From positions 434,001-498,000 of the forward strand of contig NZ_WOCD01000003.1 of assembly GCF_009728465.1 (NCBI RefSeq): DNA of 64,000 nucleotides, read 5' to 3'. Source of the DNA: Psychrosphaera haliotis (GTDB lineage: Bacteria; Pseudomonadota; Gammaproteobacteria; Enterobacterales; Alteromonadaceae). How positions within the stretch are numbered: position 1 is the stretch's first letter; each line of letters begins with the position of its first letter. The position numbers and the translations under genes are program-made. Of this stretch, positions 48,904 to 58,849 are shown piece after piece. The notes beneath the pieces are model-generated. The model saw only the letters and a program-made list of their open reading frames with translations, was not told where the DNA came from and made no database searches.

Positions 48904-49565
48904 ATGTCTGAATCTAATATTGCACTCATCAAAAGTAAAAAAATGCGCTCTTGCTCACTGCGTTTGCCGCTGTCTGTACGTTTTTAGTGGCATTAACACA
49001 TCTAATAACGGCCCCTGTCATTGAAGAGCAAAAGCAGCAAGATATCTTACGAAAGCTAACACAGGTTTTGAACAAGGATAAGTTTGACAATAACCCACTT
49101 AATAACTGTGTAATGATTACTAACTCGGATATTTCAGGCGTTAATAAGCCAACCAAAATTTATCGTGCAACATTGAACGATGAGCCTTACGCCATGATTT
49201 TTCAAACGCAAACAAAACAAGGTTACAACGGCCGTATTGAACTAATGGTTGCCATTGATAAAAGTGGATCGGTACAAGGCGTTCGCACTATTGCTCATCA
49301 GGAAACACCGGGACTTGGCGATAAAATTGAATTAGAAAAATCTGATTGGGTACTGGAATTTAACAATAAAGTCGTTCGCTCTTTAAAAGACTCTAAGTGG
49401 TTTGTGAAAAAAGACGGGGGTCAGTTTGATCAGTTTACAGGCGCAACAATTACACCAAGAGCCATAGTTAACCAACTTAGACCAAGTGTTTACAATGCAA
49501 CACAAGCTTTTGAAGAAGTCTTTGCGTTAGAAAACCAATGCAACATCACTGAGGCGGAAAGTTAA
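48904..49565 (+). CDS. rnfG: Rnf complex subunit RnfG, one frameshift near the start
   Basis: Periplasm-facing flavoprotein anchored by one helix. The ATG at 48904 ([13 protein letters not shown]) runs into a seven-A run at 48937-48943. Adding one A joins it to the main frame ([21 protein letters not shown]), which is otherwise complete to 49565. [12 protein letters not shown] contains the S/T-GAT-x-T motif, whose threonine carries FMN. The family feature GLGDKIE is present. Confidence 0.92.
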
Positions 49566-49566
49566 A

Positions 49567-50262
49567 ATGACAGCAGAGTGGAAAGATATCGTCCTCAATG
49601 GCCTTTGGACAAATAACCCAGCCTTAGTTCAGCTCTTAGGATTATGTCCTTTACTGGCTGTTACCAATACATTCATAAATGCATTGGGGCTTGGCATAGC
49701 AACCTTACTCGTTTTGGTTGTTTCTAACTTAACTATTTCCCTTGTTAAGCAATGGGTAACCAAAGAAATACGCATCCCTGTTTTCATTATGATCATTGCG
49801 TCTTTTGTTACCATCATTCAATTATTGATGAATGCTTACACCTTTGGTTTGTATGTCTCGCTAGGCATTTTCATCCCACTAATTGTAACTAACTGTGCCA
49901 TTATTGGCCGAGCGGAGGCCTTTGCTTCTAAAAATGGTCCTGTTGAGTCATCACTAGATGGCTTAATGATGGGGATTGGTTTTACTGCAATTTTACTGCT
50001 TCTTGGTGGTGCCCGTGAAGTGTTGGGTCAAGGTACACTATTTGATGGAGCTCACCTGCTATTTGGTGAATGGGCGAGAGGCATGACGGTTCAAATCTTT
50101 GAGTTTGAACAACAGTTTTTACTCGCTATTTTGCCGCCTGGTGCATTTATCGGTATGGGTCTTATTATTGCGCTAAAAAATATAATTGATGCTAAGCAAG
50201 CCGAGAAAAAAGTCAAAGACGTGAAATCCGTTGAACGAGCGCGTGTAACTACCGTTAATTAA
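49567..50262 (+). CDS. rnfE: Rnf complex membrane subunit RnfE
   Basis: Six-helix membrane subunit related to RnfA, 231 residues, intact ([48 protein letters not shown]). It starts one base after the rnfG stop and ends 18 bases before nth, the canonical rnf-nth order. Confidence 0.96.
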   Translation: MTAEWKDIVLNGLWTNNPALVQLLGLCPLLAVTNTFINALGLGIATLLVLVVSNLTISLVKQWVTKEIRIPVFIMIIASFVTIIQLLMNAYTFGLYVSLGIFIPLIVTNCAIIGRAEAFASKNGPVESSLDGLMMGIGFTAILLLLGGAREVLGQGTLFDGAHLLFGEWARGMTVQIFEFEQQFLLAILPPGAFIGMGLIIALKNIIDAKQAEKKVKDVKSVERARVTTVN

Positions 50263-50280
50263 AGCAAGTAATTTAAAATT

Positions 50281-50913
50281 ATGAATAAAGAAAAACGCTT
50301 AGAAATACTAACTAGACTCAGAGATGACAACCCTCATCCAACGACTGAACTAGAGTTCACCACACCGTTTGAGCTTTTAATTGCAGTTTTATTAAGTGCA
50401 CAAGCCACTGACGTAAGTGTGAACAAGGCTACGCGTAAACTTTATCCTGTCGCTAACACGCCACAAGCGATTCTTGATCTCGGTGTTGATGGGTTAAAAG
50501 ACTACATAAAAACAATTGGCTTATTTAATTCAAAAGCAGAAAACACCATAAAAACCTGTCGCATGTTGGTTGAATTGCATAACTCAGTAGTACCTGAAGA
50601 TAGAGCAGCGCTAGAGGCCCTTCCTGGCGTTGGACGTAAAACCGCTAATGTCGTACTGAATACTGCGTTTGGCTGGCCTACCATCGCTGTAGACACGCAC
50701 ATCTATCGAGTTTCAAACCGAACTAAGTTAGCAATGGGTAAAACCGTTGATGACGTTGAACAAAAGCTTCTAAAAGTCGTCCCAAAAGAATTTAAAGTAG
50801 ACGTACACCACTGGCTTATCTTACATGGCCGCTATATCTGCGTAGCCCGTAAACCTAAATGTGGCGCTTGTTTGATTGAAGACTTGTGTGAGTTTAAAGA
50901 GAAAATAGAATAG
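50281..50913 (+). CDS. nth: Endonuclease III
   Basis: DNA glycosylase and AP lyase for oxidised pyrimidines, 210 residues, full length. It has the helix-hairpin-helix ALPGVGRKTANVVL with the catalytic Lys, the catalytic Asp in AVDTHIYRVSNR and the C-terminal 4Fe-4S loop ([17 protein letters not shown]). It is the last gene of the rnf operon. Degenerate copies of its 3' half recur at 53.4, 58.3 and 63.4 kb, all breaking at about codons 151-155 of this gene (near 50731-50745). Confidence 0.97.
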   Translation: MNKEKRLEILTRLRDDNPHPTTELEFTTPFELLIAVLLSAQATDVSVNKATRKLYPVANTPQAILDLGVDGLKDYIKTIGLFNSKAENTIKTCRMLVELHNSVVPEDRAALEALPGVGRKTANVVLNTAFGWPTIAVDTHIYRVSNRTKLAMGKTVDDVEQKLLKVVPKEFKVDVHHWLILHGRYICVARKPKCGACLIEDLCEFKEKIE

Positions 50914-51000
50914 AGTTGAGACAGTTTAGGCGTTCAATAGATGGTCACAGTCATCTAGTTCAAAGGCTCAATTCTACAAAAGCGAACTCTAAAAATTCAG

Positions 51001-52086
51001 TCATTGCGTTTCTTTCATTTGTTTCTCCCGGTACTCAGACGGCGATAGGCTGGTAAGTACTTTGAATTCTTTGTTAAAACTGGACTTAGTTTGAAACCCG
51101 GAGTCAAACATAACTGCCATAATCGAGCGTTGTGGTTGCTCTACCAGTAACCTCGCCGCATAGTTCACTCGTAAACGATTCATGCGCCTTGTGTAACTCT
51201 CACCATAATGATGATTAATGGCGTTCGAGAAAAGACGTGCCGTGACACCAAGCCTATCAGCCATTGCCTTTAAAGAAACCACTTCCTGAGTGTAAATGGT
51301 TACATCTTCAATTAACTGTTCAAAAGCGTAAATAGTAGTTTGGAAAACTCGAAGCTTTTCAGGTTCGATAGTTTTTACAGTGGAAGTACTAAAAGATGTA
51401 TACAGCCAATCTAATAGAGGCGACTTTTGCAGGGCTAGAAATGTCGTAAAACTGATGATAGTCAACTTGAATACTATGGTCATCATCAGGGCAATTGACT
51501 GAAAAGCTTGCTTACCAGTACTTATTTCCAAGACTATTAGTACGTCGAAAATTAAAACCAACCAAGAATATGCGGTAAAGATTAAAAGCCAAAGATATAA
51601 TATTTTGTTAAATCCTTGAGCTACAATTTCCGTATCTTCTGACACGTCCTTTAATGCCGTTTTTCTACACCAACTCAAATGTGAAAGCACCAAGGCATAG
51701 CCTAGTAACGATAGCAGTATCGCAAAATCGGCAACAGACCTTCCTTGTTCACTTATCATTAACACGAAAATCAAAATTCCAGGAACAAGATGAAGCAAGC
51801 TAGTACGCTTTAATCGCCAGTTGGTTTGAAACGCACTTTGAAACATCAAATAGGCTAATGGACCAAACAATACGGGCATTGCCGGTTGCAGTGCGGCGAA
51901 GAACACATTTGAGTCGTATGATAAATTTAATCCCAACAATGATGCATGTAGCCCCAGGACCAAAAAGCAAGCACCTAGTAATCTAACCGCTAGTAAATGA
52001 GAAACCTTTTGGAAAAACAAATGCAATGCCATCAGCAAGCACAACACGGTAACTACTGAATTCAAATTTACAAGTAATAGACTCAT
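51001..52086 (-). CDS. Membrane-bound AraC-family regulator
   Basis: A 361-residue protein with six to seven hydrophobic helices in the N-terminal 230 residues and an AraC-type DNA-binding domain at the C-terminus (AMADRLGVTARLFSNAINHH; SIMAVMFDSGFQTKSSFNKEFK; LSPSEYR). This architecture suggests direct sensing at the membrane. It is divergent from a serine hydrolase gene across 169 bases and probably regulates it. It opens the accessory region after nth. Confidence 0.88.
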   Translation of the reverse strand: MSLLLVNLNSVVTVLCLLMALHLFFQKVSHLLAVRLLGACFLVLGLHASLLGLNLSYDSNVFFAALQPAMPVLFGPLAYLMFQSAFQTNWRLKRTSLLHLVPGILIFVLMISEQGRSVADFAILLSLLGYALVLSHLSWCRKTALKDVSEDTEIVAQGFNKILYLWLLIFTAYSWLVLIFDVLIVLEISTGKQAFQSIALMMTIVFKLTIISFTTFLALQKSPLLDWLYTSFSTSTVKTIEPEKLRVFQTTIYAFEQLIEDVTIYTQEVVSLKAMADRLGVTARLFSNAINHHYGESYTRRMNRLRVNYAARLLVEQPQRSIMAVMFDSGFQTKSSFNKEFKVLTSLSPSEYREKQMKETQ

Positions 52087-52255
52087 TTCTAATTTGGCCT
52101 TGTGGATAAACTCTTTCCATTTTTTTGAGCCTTAGGATTTTCCATTCCATTTATTTGTTATGCAACAAAAACTTTGACAATTTAGGGCCTCAAACGCGTT
52201 TAAGGGCGATTTAGTGGCTTGAGTTTCCTAATATCACGTCAATTAGGAGGGAAAC

Positions 52256-53350
52256 ATGAATTTTACAAAACTCGCATTTTTATTGGTTGTTGGCACTTTT
52301 ATGTCAGTGCTGGTTAAAGCCGAAAAAATTGGCATTAAACAACACCAACAAATACATCAAACATTCGTTGATAGTGACTTTAGTGGCACAGCAATAATTA
52401 CTCAAAACGGCAGCCCTGTTTTTCATCAAGGTTACGGCATGGCAGTTAAGGAGTGGCAAATTGCAAACTCAACGAACACTAAATTTCGTATAGCTTCTTT
52501 GTCAAAAACCTTTACGGAAGTTGTTATTATGAAGCTGGCAGAAGAAGGTCAATTAAACATTGATGAACCGCTAAAGCGCTACTTACCAGATTATCCTGCC
52601 AATTATGGAAATGAAGTGACTCTGCTTCACTTACTGACACATAGAAGTGGAATACCAAGGCTTTTTAATATCCCTGGCTGGACTAATGGAAAATCTGTTT
52701 CACCTCATACAAAAGAATCTTTTATATCGATGATTGCGGATATGCCGCTTGCGTTTAACGCAGGTTTGAAACGGCAATACTCAAGCGCTAACTACTATCT
52801 CCTTGGTGCAGTGATTGAACAAGTTACAGGCCAAAGTTTTGGTCAGGTTTTGCAAGACAAAATCTTAAAGCCGCTGAATATGAAAAACACCGATGTATAC
52901 CGTCCAGGACAGCTAGTTTTAGGTCTTGCTAGCCAATACAAGAGTATTGCAGGTAAGTACTCGTTTTGCCCTGATGTTGAAGGCGAATTCTGCTCAGGAG
53001 ACAATGTCAATCTAGCACTGTTTATGGCTAGTGGCTCGATGCATTCAACCACCGAAGACCTTACGCTATGGGCTCAGGCGCTAGACGGCAAAGGTTTACT
53101 CCGCGAAAGCAGCAAGACATTTTTATTTAACCCTAACACTAAAGCAAGTTGGAATGTTCAAACGGTTGCTTTATCAAATAAGCCAAATTTAAAGCTTCTA
53201 GTGGCCGATGGGGGACTGGAAGGCAGCAGCTCGATGTTAGTCAAACTACCCGAGGAACAAATAACGATAGTAATGTTGAATAACACCGGGATGGAATATC
53301 AAAATAAGGCGGAGCTAGGTCTTAAAATTTTAGGTATAATGTTGGAGTAA
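52256..53350 (+). CDS. Serine hydrolase of the beta-lactamase/penicillin-binding fold, exported
   Basis: A 364-residue protein with a signal peptide ending near LVKAEK. The catalytic S-x-x-K is in RIASLSKTF and a Y-S-x motif in QYSSANYYLLG; a C-terminal GGLEGS region takes the place of the KTG box. This places it in the class C/esterase EstB-like serine hydrolases (COG1680) rather than among proven antibiotic-resistance enzymes. A strong AGGAGG site precedes the ATG. It is divergent from the membrane AraC regulator, and an nth remnant follows at once. Confidence 0.88.
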   Translation: MNFTKLAFLLVVGTFMSVLVKAEKIGIKQHQQIHQTFVDSDFSGTAIITQNGSPVFHQGYGMAVKEWQIANSTNTKFRIASLSKTFTEVVIMKLAEEGQLNIDEPLKRYLPDYPANYGNEVTLLHLLTHRSGIPRLFNIPGWTNGKSVSPHTKESFISMIADMPLAFNAGLKRQYSSANYYLLGAVIEQVTGQSFGQVLQDKILKPLNMKNTDVYRPGQLVLGLASQYKSIAGKYSFCPDVEGEFCSGDNVNLALFMASGSMHSTTEDLTLWAQALDGKGLLRESSKTFLFNPNTKASWNVQTVALSNKPNLKLLVADGGLEGSSSMLVKLPEEQITIVMLNNTGMEYQNKAELGLKILGIMLE

Positions 53351-53384
53351 TAAGCGATAGTCCGGTGCATGCTGCCTATTGCCT

Positions 53385-53621
53385 GCAACGAACAAAACCG
53401 TCGACGACGTCGAACAAAAGCTCTTCTAATGGCCGTAAGTCATCTATGACCTCACAGCATCAGCAGCTCCCTATACTAGAAAATTCGTCCCCAATGTATT
53501 TAAAGTAGACGTACCCCACTGGCTTATCCTGCACGGTCGTTATATTTGTGTAGCGAGAAAGCCTAAATGTGGCGCGTGTTTGATTGAAGACTTGTGTGAG
53601 TTTAAAGATAAAATCGACTAG
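53385..53621 (+). pseudogene. nth 3'-half remnant A
   Basis: Matches codons about 151 to the stop of the intact nth. It reads KTVDDVEQKL, then carries about 60 inserted bases (roughly 53432-53488), then [36 protein letters not shown] and KDKID with its own stop at 53619-53621. Differences from nth are mostly at third codon positions, so this was once a functional nth 3' end from a related lineage and not a recent copy. Nothing upstream of 53385 resembles nth. Confidence 0.9.
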
Positions 53622-53631
53622 TGTTTCGGAG

Positions 53632-53652
53632 CTTTGGGCTTTGGGCTTTGGG
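53632..53652. repeat. Three tandem copies of CTTTGGG
   Basis: Perfect 7-bp tandem triplet directly after nth remnant A. Confidence 0.85.
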
Positions 53653-53725
53653 AGAAGTAGACAACAACAAAGCTTGTCGTACTTACCTAATGGCCCATCG
53701 CCAACTTCAGTGCAATCACATATTT

Positions 53726-54775
53726 TCAACTAATGTTCAACACTAACTTCCCAACATGATTTTTTTCTTCAAATTCTTTTTGAGCTTCTTTAATATCTTC
53801 TAAAGGAAACGATTTAGCAATCAAGGGCTTTATATCGCCTTGTTCAATCAAGCTAACTAGGTTGCTAAACACCCCCTTCTCCAATACAGTGCACCCAAAG
53901 AAGCTTAAGTCCTTTAAATACAAAGTTCGAACATCTAACGCTACCATTGCACCGCCAATAGCACCAGAAACAGAATATCGCCCTTTCGGTTTTAACACCT
54001 GCAATAAATCGGTAAATAAATTACCAGCCACCAAATCAATAACAACGTCCACACTGTTTTTACCTATTGTATCAAGTAAGCTTAAGTCTCTAGATACAAC
54101 TTCATCGGCACCCAACATTTGAATTTGTTCGGTTTTGTTTGGACTTGTCAACGCAACAACTTTGGCACCTCTGGCCTTTGCTAATTGTATTGCCGCTGAA
54201 CCGACACCACCGGAAGCTCCTGTTATCAATACTCGATCAGATTTAGTTACTTTGGCCCGTGTCAGCATGTTTTCAGCCGTAGAGTATGAACAAGGAAATG
54301 AGGCTAATTCTATATCGCTGAACTGAGAAGTTACTTTGTACGCATGAACAGATGAAACCGTAACGTACTCAGCAAATCCGCCGTTACATTCAGAGCCAAA
54401 GTACCACGGTGGATTAACTTCAACCCCGTTCACATCGGTGATGCAAGGTTCAATCAATACTCTTTCACCAACTCTCCTTGCTTCAACTGAGCGCCCAACC
54501 TTGACAATTTCCCCACAAACATCAGCACCTTGTATTCGAGGAAAAGCCAACGCGTTTCCGCTCCAGCTTGCATCGTTTTCGCCATTATCACTTTTAGAGT
54601 ACCAACCTGTTCTGGTATTAATATCGGTGTTATTTATTCCCGCCGCCTTTACACGAATTAACACTTCATGCTGTTTAGGCTCTGGAAGGTCTAAATTAAA
54701 ACGAAGTTCTAACTTATCTAGCCCGCCATGCCCTGTTAAAACGACACCTTTCATTTGGGATACCAATTGAGTCAT
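53726..54775 (-). CDS. Medium-chain dehydrogenase/reductase (quinone oxidoreductase-like)
   Basis: NAD(P)H-dependent oxidoreductase of 349 residues. It has the GroES-like domain (VLIRVKAAGINNTDINTRTG; GADVCGEIVKVG) and the Rossmann motif ITGASGGVGSAAIQLAKARG. The structural-zinc cysteine cluster of classical alcohol dehydrogenases is absent, so it belongs to the zinc-independent quinone oxidoreductase side or a related branch. A good ribosome site (AGAGGA) precedes the start. It is downstream of the SDR gene on the same strand but separated from it by a terminator. Confidence 0.88.
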   Translation of the reverse strand: MTQLVSQMKGVVLTGHGGLDKLELRFNLDLPEPKQHEVLIRVKAAGINNTDINTRTGWYSKSDNGENDASWSGNALAFPRIQGADVCGEIVKVGRSVEARRVGERVLIEPCITDVNGVEVNPPWYFGSECNGGFAEYVTVSSVHAYKVTSQFSDIELASFPCSYSTAENMLTRAKVTKSDRVLITGASGGVGSAAIQLAKARGAKVVALTSPNKTEQIQMLGADEVVSRDLSLLDTIGKNSVDVVIDLVAGNLFTDLLQVLKPKGRYSVSGAIGGAMVALDVRTLYLKDLSFFGCTVLEKGVFSNLVSLIEQGDIKPLIAKSFPLEDIKEAQKEFEEKNHVGKLVLNIS

Positions 54776-54840
54776 AAGTTCCTCTCTTCAAATAGCGTTG
54801 AAATAATTTCTTTAGCTGATTTCAGTACTTCACTGAAAAT

Positions 54841-54870
54841 AAAAACTCAGTAATGAATTGCTGAGTTTTT
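54841..54870 (-). terminator. Intrinsic terminator after the SDR gene
   Basis: AAAAACTCAG (54841-54850) and CTGAGTTTTT (54861-54870) form perfect 10-bp arms over a 10-base loop, T-tailed in both directions. It sits 19 bases beyond the minus-strand SDR stop. Confidence 0.88.
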
Positions 54871-54889
54871 ATTATAAAGTATTTACGTA

Positions 54890-55495
54890 TTAAGCATCTA
54901 CAAATAATACTTCACCGTTAATGAAGCCATCTACCGAACGTTCAAATGCTTTACCAACTAAAGTACCCGGTACAGGTTCAAACCCGGGCATCAATTCACC
55001 ATAAACATCCCATGCTTCGGATAGTACCGTTGGGTTAACTACATTAATGCGACTACCTCGCGGCATTTCATAAGCTACACATTTGACAAAAGTATCTATT
55101 GCACCGCTTGCTGTGGCATCGGCAATGGCATAAGGAATTGGCTTAACATTTAGAATACCGCTAATTAATGTAAATGAGCCTCTATCAGCTATGTATTCTT
55201 GACCGATTCGAACTAAGTTAATCTGCCCCATCATTTTGCTCATCACCGTTGTCATCCATTGTGCTTCTGTCATTTCGGCAAATGTTGCGTATTCACAATA
55301 ACCTACCGTGTTAACAACCGCGTCAAAGTGACCAACCTTCTCATATAACGCTCGAATAGAATTTTCATCTGTGATATCCACTCTATGATCTACGTCTCCT
55401 GATCGCCCTGCGGTAATAACTTTATGATTACTTAACCCCGTTAAGGCAGCCTGTCCCATTTTTCCTAAAGCACCAATTAAAATTACAGTTTTCAT
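54890..55495 (-). CDS. Short-chain dehydrogenase-like protein
   Basis: Rossmann-fold protein of 201 residues with a compact nucleotide motif (ILIGALGKMGQAAL). At the place of the catalytic Y-x3-K it has YAIADATASGAID, so the lysine is not in the standard position, as in a subgroup of atypical SDRs. The frame is open to 55552, but the ATG at 55495 with GGAGA about six bases upstream is the better start. It is divergent from the LysR gene (140 bases apart), which probably regulates it. Confidence 0.85.
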   Translation of the reverse strand: MKTVILIGALGKMGQAALTGLSNHKVITAGRSGDVDHRVDITDENSIRALYEKVGHFDAVVNTVGYCEYATFAEMTEAQWMTTVMSKMMGQINLVRIGQEYIADRGSFTLISGILNVKPIPYAIADATASGAIDTFVKCVAYEMPRGSRINVVNPTVLSEAWDVYGELMPGFEPVPGTLVGKAFERSVDGFINGEVLFVDA

Positions 55496-55635
55496 GACTT
55501 TCTCCGTCTGTGATATTTCGATGGGTGGAATAGTATTGAAGACAGTGAACAATTAGAAACAAAATCATTTTGTTAGTGATACCAAAATAATTGGTTAAAC
55601 TATAATATAGACAAATTAATTCTTGTGGAATCGTT

Positions 55636-56526
55636 ATGAGTAGCCTAGACAGATTAGACATTAAACAGTTAAGAATTTTTCAAGCGCTAATACGGGAACA
55701 GAATGCTTCAAAGGCTGCCAGCCAGCTTGGCCTTACTCAGCAAGCAGTGAGTGAGCAACTAAAAAAATTAAGAGGTGTTTTTGACGATAGACTTTTTATT
55801 AGGAAAACCAAGGGCTTTGTACCCACGCCATTTGCTGAATCCATTTCGTCTGACATTGACAAGGTACTGAGAGATTTTGAGCAGTTGTTATCGCCTAAAG
55901 TTTTTGATCCAAAAACATTGCAAGGCACTTACGTCATAGCAGCTACAGATTATGCTCAACAGGTTGTGTTACCTCAGTTCATAGCCACATTGAGATCGCA
56001 ATCGCCTAATCTAAAAATTATTGTTAGGGACTTTGAAATAGATAAACTTCACGAGCTAATGGAATCAGGAAAAGTAAACCTAGCCATCGCTTTTCCTGAT
56101 TATATTCCTGATTCATACCCTCTGATCAAATTGTTTGAAGAGCATCATGTTTGTGTTACCTCAAACCATTCAACCATCTCTAAAATGAATACGTCATTAA
56201 AAGAGATAGCCGCTCATCCTAGTATTATTGCTTCTCCATCTCGACCTAACTTTAAAGGCTCTATTGACGATTGGTTTAAAAAGTTTGGTTTAGTTCGAAA
56301 CGTTATGGTTTCAGCGCCTTGCTTCTCCGTTGTGCCTATGTACTTGGAAACGACAGATTCTATTGCGTTCTTGCCATCTAAAGCCATTGAAGGGCTTGGT
56401 TTAACCACACTCGACTTAGCGGAGTCACCTGAACCATTTGATGTGATTGCTGCGTGGCATCCAAGATATAGTGACGATGCTATTCAAAAATGGCTAATAG
56501 ACAAATTAAAAGAGGAGAACTTTTAA
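55636..56526 (+). CDS. LysR-family transcriptional regulator
   Basis: A 296-residue regulator. The winged helix is clear (QLRIFQALIREQNASKAA then LGLTQQAVSEQLKKLRGVFDD), followed by the substrate-binding-like effector domain. The sequence resembles the NodD/LinR/PcpR-like branch (DDRLFIRKTKGFVPTPFAE). It is divergent from the SDR-like gene. Confidence 0.92.
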   Translation: MSSLDRLDIKQLRIFQALIREQNASKAASQLGLTQQAVSEQLKKLRGVFDDRLFIRKTKGFVPTPFAESISSDIDKVLRDFEQLLSPKVFDPKTLQGTYVIAATDYAQQVVLPQFIATLRSQSPNLKIIVRDFEIDKLHELMESGKVNLAIAFPDYIPDSYPLIKLFEEHHVCVTSNHSTISKMNTSLKEIAAHPSIIASPSRPNFKGSIDDWFKKFGLVRNVMVSAPCFSVVPMYLETTDSIAFLPSKAIEGLGLTTLDLAESPEPFDVIAAWHPRYSDDAIQKWLIDKLKEENF

Positions 56527-56629
56527 ATTTTTCCCAGTGAGTTTTATTTAGATAATGCTTTCCTATCTTTAATGATAGAGGGTAAATTACTTGTATATAA
56601 AATAGATAGTAACTTCAGGAACAAACTAG

Positions 56630-58296
56630 GTGCGATCAATATTGAAAACTAAAACAATGAGTATGTTAATCATATTGCTCTTATGCTCAGGCTGCTCAAC
56701 AGTTGACACTTTGTACGTAAATGGAACTATATGGACAGGTGTTAAAGGTGCTGAACAGGCAACAGTGTTAGCTATCAAAGGTAATAAAATAGCCTTTGTC
56801 GGTACTGATGTGCCTATCGGTTTAAGTTCAGAAAGCGTCATAGATTTACAAGGCCGTTTTGTTATGCATGGCTTTATAGATAATCATGTCCATTTTTTTG
56901 AGGGCGGTGCTGCACTGGCTAGCGTTGACTTAAGGCAAGTTTCGTCGCGAGAAGAGTTCATACAGAAAATAATTCAATTTAGTCAAGAGTTGCAACCTGA
57001 ACGCTGGGTATTAAATGGCAATTGGGACCACGAACAATGGGGCGGGTTCTTGCCACATAAGTCATGGATTGACCAGGGAACCTCCAAAAACCCTGTTTAT
57101 GTAATTCGTACTGATGGACATATGGCTTTAGCAAACTCTTTAGCTTTGAAACTAGCAAATATAACTCGTGATACGCCAGATCCTGAAGGCGGCAAGATAA
57201 TGCGTGACAAAACGGGTAAACCAACTGGAATATTAAAAGGTAATGCCCTTAATCTCATTCTAGAGGTTATACCTGAACCTTCTGAAGAAGAATTGCTAGA
57301 ACAATTTACATTGGCTCAAAATCACGCATTAGCACTTGGGTTATCAAAAGTTCATGCTGTAACAGCTTACCCAACAGAGACAAAAATGTTGCAATATTTT
57401 AAATTGGCGCGAGATCGTAAGGTCATGAAAATACGTTCTTTTGTTTCAACACCAATTGAGTCTTTAAGTGATGCAGCATCAACAGTTAGCAATGAGGGTC
57501 GAGGAGATCACCTGCTTTCTTTTGGTGGCGTAAAAGGGTTTATTGATGGTTCCTTAGGTGCGCGCACAGCATGGTTCCACAAACCTTACTATGATGAAAG
57601 TACTAACTATGGTCTTCCCCTTAATAATCCTGAGGTGTTTAATGAATGGTTAAAAAGTGCTGATGAGGCTGAATTGAGTCTTTCTATCCATGCATTGGGA
57701 GACAGAGGTATAGACACAGTTATTAAACAATTAGAAAATATTGCTGGCGACAGTATTAGTGAAAAACGTTATCGAATTGAACACTTCCAACATCCTACAG
57801 CCCAAGCTATTCAAAAAGTAGCTGAACATGGCATCATCGTTTCAATGCAACCTTACCACGCGATTGATGATGGGCGTTGGGCAGAACAAAGAATAGGTCC
57901 AATTAGACTTCAAACGACTTATGCTTTCAAAAGTATATTGGATGCTGGCGGATTACTCACTTTTGGCTCTGATTGGCCAGTAGCCCCGCTTTCACCCATC
58001 GAAGGTATCTATGCAGCTGTTACTCGCCGCACACTTGATGATAAACACCCTAACGGCTGGGTCCCCAAACAAAAAATAACTGTTGAAGAAGCGTTAACCG
58101 CTTATACCGTTACAAACAGTTACGCCTTTAATAATGAAACAACCTCAGGCACCTTGGAAAAGGAAAATATGCCGATTTCATCATTTTGTCCGCTGATCCT
58201 AGACAAGTCGCACCTGGAGAAATTCGAAACATTAGAGTTTTAGAAAATCACATAAATGGCAAACAAGTATTTAAGCTCCAAAAAACAGCGGAATAA
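56630..58296 (+). CDS. Amidohydrolase family lipoprotein (YtcJ-like), one frameshift near the 3' end
   Basis: Metal-dependent hydrolase of the amidohydrolase 3 group. A GTG start at 56630 has AGGA about ten bases upstream; the signal has lipobox LCSGC. Metal-site motifs are DNHVHFFEG near the start, LSIHALGDRG, RIEHFQHP and FGSDWPV. The first frame stops at 58243 with an atypical tail. Adding one A to the four-A run at 58158-58161 restores the family ending (TLEKGKYADFIILSADP ... LENHINGKQVF) up to the stop at 58294-58296. The substrate is unknown. Confidence 0.88.
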
Positions 58297-58392
58297 GATT
58301 ACTACTTCCTTGTCTTTTTAGTTGGGCCACGCATAGCCGTAGACACACATATTTACCGTATTTCAAACCAAACTAAGTTAGCAATGGATAAA
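58297..58392 (+). pseudogene. nth internal remnant B
   Basis: From 58322 the sequence matches nth codons about 131-154: GWAT, then after a one-base insertion AVDTHIYRISNQTKLAMDK, including the catalytic Asp. The match to the left (58297-58321) is faint. It ends abruptly at 58392, the point in nth where remnants A and C begin. It starts immediately after the corrected amidohydrolase stop. Confidence 0.85.
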
Positions 58393-58393
58393 A

Positions 58394-58724
58394 ATGGACA
58401 TCAAAGAGTATATTGAACGCTTGGAGGAAATTTCCCAACTAAGTAGGGATAAGCAATTTTCGTTACTTGAACAGGCTCGAGACGAAATTCAATCAAATAC
58501 TTCATTGCCTAGTTTTGCAATTATTGCAGTTATAGTTTCGTGTGAGTTGTATATCTTTATTCTTAGGGGCCGCCTATTACTTCTGGGGTCTTTCAACTTT
58601 TAAGTTTGTTCTTGCGGTGCTCTTGGGATTAGTTTTTTCCCGAATTATCGTTTCAGAAATTAATGAGCGTTTAATGCTGATAGGGCTTAAGCGGGTACTG
58701 CGTAAAACCCTTTATAACACGTGA
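58394..58724 (+). CDS. Small membrane protein of unknown function, one frameshift
   Basis: About 109 residues when the two overlapping frames are joined. The N-terminal part is an amphipathic helix (MDIKEYIERLEEISQLSRDK; FSLLEQARDEI), followed by two membrane helices (FAIIAVIV...CISLFLGAAYYFWG and FKFVLAVLLGLVFSRIIV) and a basic tail. One surplus base around 58536-58541 explains the break. I do not recognise the family. The ATG lies immediately after nth remnant B and has no good ribosome site. Confidence 0.5.
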
Positions 58725-58767
58725 TTTAAGAAGGTCTCGTGTAAGCTTGCCGAGCCTTAGGCAAACC

Positions 58768-58797
58768 GTTAAGCAAGCTATAACTCGCTTGCTTAAC
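58768..58797. terminator. 11-bp perfect hairpin between convergent genes
   Basis: GTTAAGCAAGC (58768-58778) and GCTTGCTTAAC (58787-58797) surround an 8-base loop. There is no T-tail. It lies between the small membrane gene (plus) and the NTF2-like gene (minus), so it may still end transcripts, or be a remnant structure of the inserted cassette. Confidence 0.5.
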
Positions 58798-58849
58798 CTG
58801 TCGATATACGTAAACAGTAAACTACGATTTAGTGAGTCTATTTTTAAGT

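Noticed and set aside
52256..53350. Antibiotic-resistance beta-lactamase
   Set aside because: SxxK and YSx motifs are present, but the overall pattern is that of broad COG1680 serine hydrolases; resistance cannot be claimed from sequence.
39757..58541. Programmed ribosomal frameshifting at the homopolymer breaks
   Set aside because: The breaks occur in many unrelated genes, go in both directions, and lack a consistent slippery heptamer with a downstream structure. Orthologues of uvrB and rnf genes are not frameshifted.
58768..58797. Integron attC-like site
   Set aside because: A simple perfect hairpin without the paired R/L box layout, and no integrase in the window.
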